Origin: Reticulitermes speratus
Lineage: Eukaryota; Arthropoda; Insecta; Blattodea; Rhinotermitidae
Assembly: GCA_021186555.1 (NCBI GenBank)
Contig: JAJKFL010000003.1
Coordinates: forward strand, 41,188,408-41,252,407
Direction: 5' to 3'
DNA: 64,000 bases
Numbering within the stretch: the first letter of the stretch is position 1; every line of letters begins with the position of its first letter. Under the pieces are notes generated by a model. The model ran no database searches and had not been told where the DNA came from. It worked only from the letters and a program-made list of their open reading frames with translations. The position numbers and the translations under genes were made by a program. Of the stretch, positions 61,321 through 64,000 are shown in pieces.

Positions 61321-61353
61321 AATAATATAATAATAATAATTATTATTATTATA
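61321..61353. repeat. Self-complementary (TAA)n(TTA)n tract next to the CELF donor site
   Basis: AAT repeats followed directly by ATT repeats form a near-perfect palindrome. It ends 8 bases from the exon boundary, just past the GTAAGCTC donor on the minus strand. Confidence 0.9.
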
Positions 61354-61361
61354 GAGCTTAC

Positions 61362-61490
61362 CTTTACTGGTACCGTCAGGTCCTCTGAGAATTGTGCACT
61401 CTTCTATGGTTCCGAAAGGAGCAAACAACTGGCGTACATCTTCTTCAGTCTGTTGCTTGCTAAGCATACCCACAAACAGCTTTCTGTCTT
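61362..61490 (-). CDS. bru3: CELF/Bruno-family RNA-binding protein, coding exon for first part of RRM2
   Basis: This is an internal coding exon of a CELF/Bruno splicing and translation regulator, an RRM protein that binds GU/UG-rich RNA. Read on the minus strand it begins DRKLFVGML, which contains the RNP2 motif LFVGML, and continues through [20 protein letters not shown] to RGPDGTSK. These are diagnostic of CELF RRM2, and the wording is nearer Bruno-3/CELF3-6 than Bruno-1/CELF1-2. A pyrimidine-rich tract and cttcag precede it, and GTAAGCTC follows as donor. The exon carries 2 bases completing a Glu codon, 42 whole codons, and 1 base opening a Gly codon (129 bp). Its partner is the 80-bp exon at 10187-10266. 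Family recognition is secure. The subgroup and symbol are inferred from remembered family sequences. A second AG three bases into the exon could act as an alternative acceptor but would lose one residue. Confidence 0.93.
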
Positions 61491-61907
61491 CTGAAGATAA
61501 CCACAGGTCCAGCCGAAAACAGACAGAGAAATGCGTTGCGTTGGTATCATAAGAGTAAAAGTGGAACAACGCATGCGTAACAAGCCGTGGCACAACACAT
61601 CCACTGCATATGCAAACAACCAAACAATAAAATCACTGCTGATTATTTTTCTATTACGACACATACCTATGTTTCCACGCCTACACGGAGCAGACAGCTA
61701 CAATAAACGGTCCATGGACAGACAATCATAGACGGAGGTAAGAAGACAGACGAATCTGTTTCTGCGTGTAAGCATCATGCCATGAAGATACACAGGGGGA
61801 CAGGGGGGAGTGGATGTAAGTTCCGTTCATTCTGCACCTCGTCATAATCTGGTCTTAAACAGTCAGCTTCTTACGCGTAATCCTACGTCATTATCAGAGA
61901 GAACACT

Positions 61908-62040
61908 CCCCAGGACCTAACAGGCAGAAGGCTGGCTGGACAACACAGCTCGTCTGGACGTGGTGGGGAAGAGAAAAATCGTGCTTGTGTCGAGGTTCGA
62001 ACTCCATGGTCTAATACGTAGCCAATAATTTTGTGGTTAC
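61908..62040 (-). repeat. tRNA-derived SINE, family D, copy 3
   Basis: gaaggctggctggacaacac, tggggaagagaaaaatcgtg, cttgtgtcgaggttcgaact (B-box on the minus strand) and acgtagccaataattt follow the order of the copies at 32650 and 51095. It lies in the intron upstream of the first RRM2 exon. Confidence 0.6.
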
Positions 62041-62109
62041 CGTTCACAAGAAGGAAGTCTGACGCTCTTGTTTTACTTAACGTTGTTGTTTCAATGTTGA
62101 ATACTATGG

Positions 62110-62200
62110 GAGTAGCACATGAGTTGGAAAGGAAATAGACGGAAGTAGTCTACGTATATTTCATCCTTAAATGACTCTCGGATTCAATAGCAACTACAGT
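62110..62200 (-). repeat. Fragment of SINE family E
   Basis: gagttggaaaggaaatagac plus ggaagtagtctacg resembles the ggaaaggatgcggaaggaaa part of other family E copies. It is short and uncertain. Confidence 0.3.
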
Positions 62201-64000
62201 CTGGTTGCATTTTATGCGAGAGATGCATTCCTGCAGACTTCGAATAATTTAACCCCAATTTTCTAGTAGAAAAATGTAATATAGGGAGAATGGGTTTTCG
62301 GAGTGCATAAATCTTCAAACACTGTAGCGTATTTTTGCTTCTAAACATACTTTATAAGCGTAACATCAATAAATAAACAAGACGTTAATTTAAATCTTAT
62401 TAATTAATGTCGCACTGCCTGACAAAATCTGAAAAAGGCCAGTATATTCTGACGACATTGAAAGAACAAGAGATGCAACAGGCGCCTAATTAGGACGCGC
62501 TATCTCTCCACCTAAATTGTTGCTTTAATTTTTTGGATTCGTTTTATTTCAAGTTTCGCACACGAAGCGAGACTTCATTAATATTTTTATACGGCACTAT
62601 TTGAAGTTGGCATAAAATGCGACAGTTGTGTCCTGCCCTGGACGAAGGGGTTTTAAATTTATAGTACCCTTACCCTTAAATGCATTCAGGACATACGGTG
62701 CACCGAGGCCGAGAGCATTAGAAGAATTAAAGGTCCGTACAGCGCACCGAGACCGGCACTCAAGAGTTAATTACACAATCACAGCGTTTCTCTGGAAGCA
62801 CAAAGGAGAACGCCAGACCAGGAAGGTCGGTCTGATACCTGATGTTTGGAACCGGGATCTCCTGGATACTGAAATTGCTGGCCATTAAGTAGCTTTGATG
62901 TGTTAACAGCAGGTTATAACCTTAATTCATCAGATTTAAGCTGGCAGGTTTTCAGTAACAGTAACTATCCTGAATCGTTGCAGTAGGAACAATATTGCAA
63001 AATATATTTTCTAAAGATATCTTCTAATGCCGTGTTCCAGTCTTTGTGGGAGCCTCCACGTAAGAACTCCGAAAGAAATTTTCCACAAACATTCAATAGG
63101 AATGGCAGTTTCTAGGCGCGGTCGCGATTGTTAGCTGTCATGTCTGTCAGATCGTCCGTCCGTGCGCATGGAAAAACTCGACTCCCAACGAAAGGATCCC
63201 ATAACGTCCATTAATAATTTTTAAAAACAATAAGAAAATTAAATGAAGTATTGTGACATTTAATCGTGCCTGTACGAAAGAAAAACTGTTTGCAGCGCGG
63301 GTACTACGGATTTATTATATTAACACCTTCTGAGACAGCGGATGGTTGTCGTGGCATCTGGTTTAGATACGAGCCATCTGAGGCGAGTCACATGTGCGGT
63401 GTGTCAATTGGGGTGTGGCAAACTGCAGTCCCTTGTCAGAAAATTGACATTTTGCCTCTTTTAGATTTTTACGTAACCCATTACTTTGATAGGAACTGTC
63501 TTACTGGGACATACATCCGTTCTTAATTAACGTTGTAGGTCAAGAACAGGTAATTCAACGATAATGAGCACATGATTAACTGTACTAAGATTTGGGATAG
63601 AGCTCTCCTTTAAGATTATAATAATTACTTTCGGGAAGGCAATTCAGTGACCGCGTTGGACAAGCAGTCTTTCTGCATGTTAACAGTACCATCACACAGC
63701 AGTCCTCATTACCAAAAATCAAGAAATGAAAGGGGGCAATACTGGATAATTGACACGATACGAAGTGTCCACACCGCTAATAATGAATACAGTCTGCCAC
63801 TAACAACGATCGTGTCTTAGTTTCAACTCACCTGCCATCCACACAGTCTGTCTCCTGTCATCCTCTTACTGAGCTTGTAAACTGATGTTTTTCAAAATTC
63901 AACCATTTTCTCCCCACATTTCAGCTATCTGTCCAATCCATTATAATTTTCTACTTCTCTATTCTAACAACGCCGATTTATTTGTAGAAATCGGGGGTTC

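Larger units (their letters stand above)
10267..61361 (-). other. Giant (51,095 bp) intron of the CELF/Bruno gene inside the RRM2 RNP1 motif
   Basis: The intron runs from the GTAAGCTC donor just below 61362 to the tttgcag acceptor just above 10266. It is a phase-1 intron splitting the glycine codon of KGCAFVKF. I scanned it for further exons and found only mobile elements and simple repeats. The two flanking RRM2 halves are adjacent in known family members, so no constitutive exon is expected here. Very long introns are known in insect bruno-family genes. Confidence 0.85.
61491..64000 (-). other. Part of the upstream CELF/Bruno intron (at least 2.5 kb)
   Basis: This precedes the first RRM2 exon on the minus strand. 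It carries a tRNA-derived SINE at about 61908-62040 and a degraded SINE piece near 62110. The rest (62160-64000) shows only short unconvincing ORFs and an (imperfect) GTCC/GTCT-rich patch near 63135-63170. The exon for the RRM1-RRM2 linker was not found. Confidence 0.75.

Noticed and set aside
1-64000. LTR elements, endogenous viruses, Polintons, CRISPR arrays, rRNA
   Set aside because: No paired long terminal repeats, capsid/protease/integrase-like peptides, spaced CRISPR repeats or rRNA blocks were recognised.

Overview
This window looks like intronic DNA from a large, repeat-rich insect genome. It is AT-rich and carries degraded LINE relics, several families of tRNA-derived SINEs, Tc1/mariner and hAT debris, minisatellites and hammerhead-ribozyme-like repeats. 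The C-terminal peptides of the LINE relics are of a kind abundant in cockroaches and other Polyneoptera. The clade assignment is inference from memory, not from a search.

One host gene is supported: a CELF/Bruno RNA-binding protein gene on the minus strand, closest to the Bruno-3 / CELF3-6 subgroup. Two coding exons are present and together encode most of RRM2. The upstream exon (61490 down to 61362, 129 bp) ends inside a glycine codon. The downstream exon (10266 down to 10187, 80 bp) finishes that codon. The phases match, the splice sites are canonical, and the junction falls within the RNP1 motif. The intron between them is 51,095 bp. The window therefore reads, right to left, as: part of an upstream intron (64000-61491), RRM2 exon 1, the giant intron, RRM2 exon 2, and part of a downstream intron (10186-1). 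No other host gene was found.

The introns contain: (i) ten or more relics of LINE 3' coding ends, all on the plus strand and so antisense to the gene; (ii) five tRNA-derived SINE families, one copy with a perfect 11-bp target-site duplication; (iii) a 535-bp Tc1/mariner derivative, a 568-bp hAT element with a perfect 8-bp duplication, a probable second hAT copy, a pogo/Tigger-like MITE and a 77-bp palindromic MITE; (iv) an unclassified repeat of at least 600 bp present in two inverted copies on either side of the 80-bp exon; (v) several minisatellites.

The most unusual content is a set of loci with minimal type-I hammerhead-ribozyme-like motifs (CTGANGA, a stem-loop, then GAAAC and GTA or GTC). 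Most occur as inverted pairs whose motifs point outward. One pair is flanked by a 13-bp direct repeat, so it probably moved as a unit. Motifs of this kind are known from Penelope-like retroelements. A 45-bp tandem repeat at 21282-21777 seems to have been amplified from the sequence just 3' of such a motif. At 10967-12130 one inverted pair has been invaded by a DNA transposon in its left arm and a SINE in its right arm, giving a readable insertion history.
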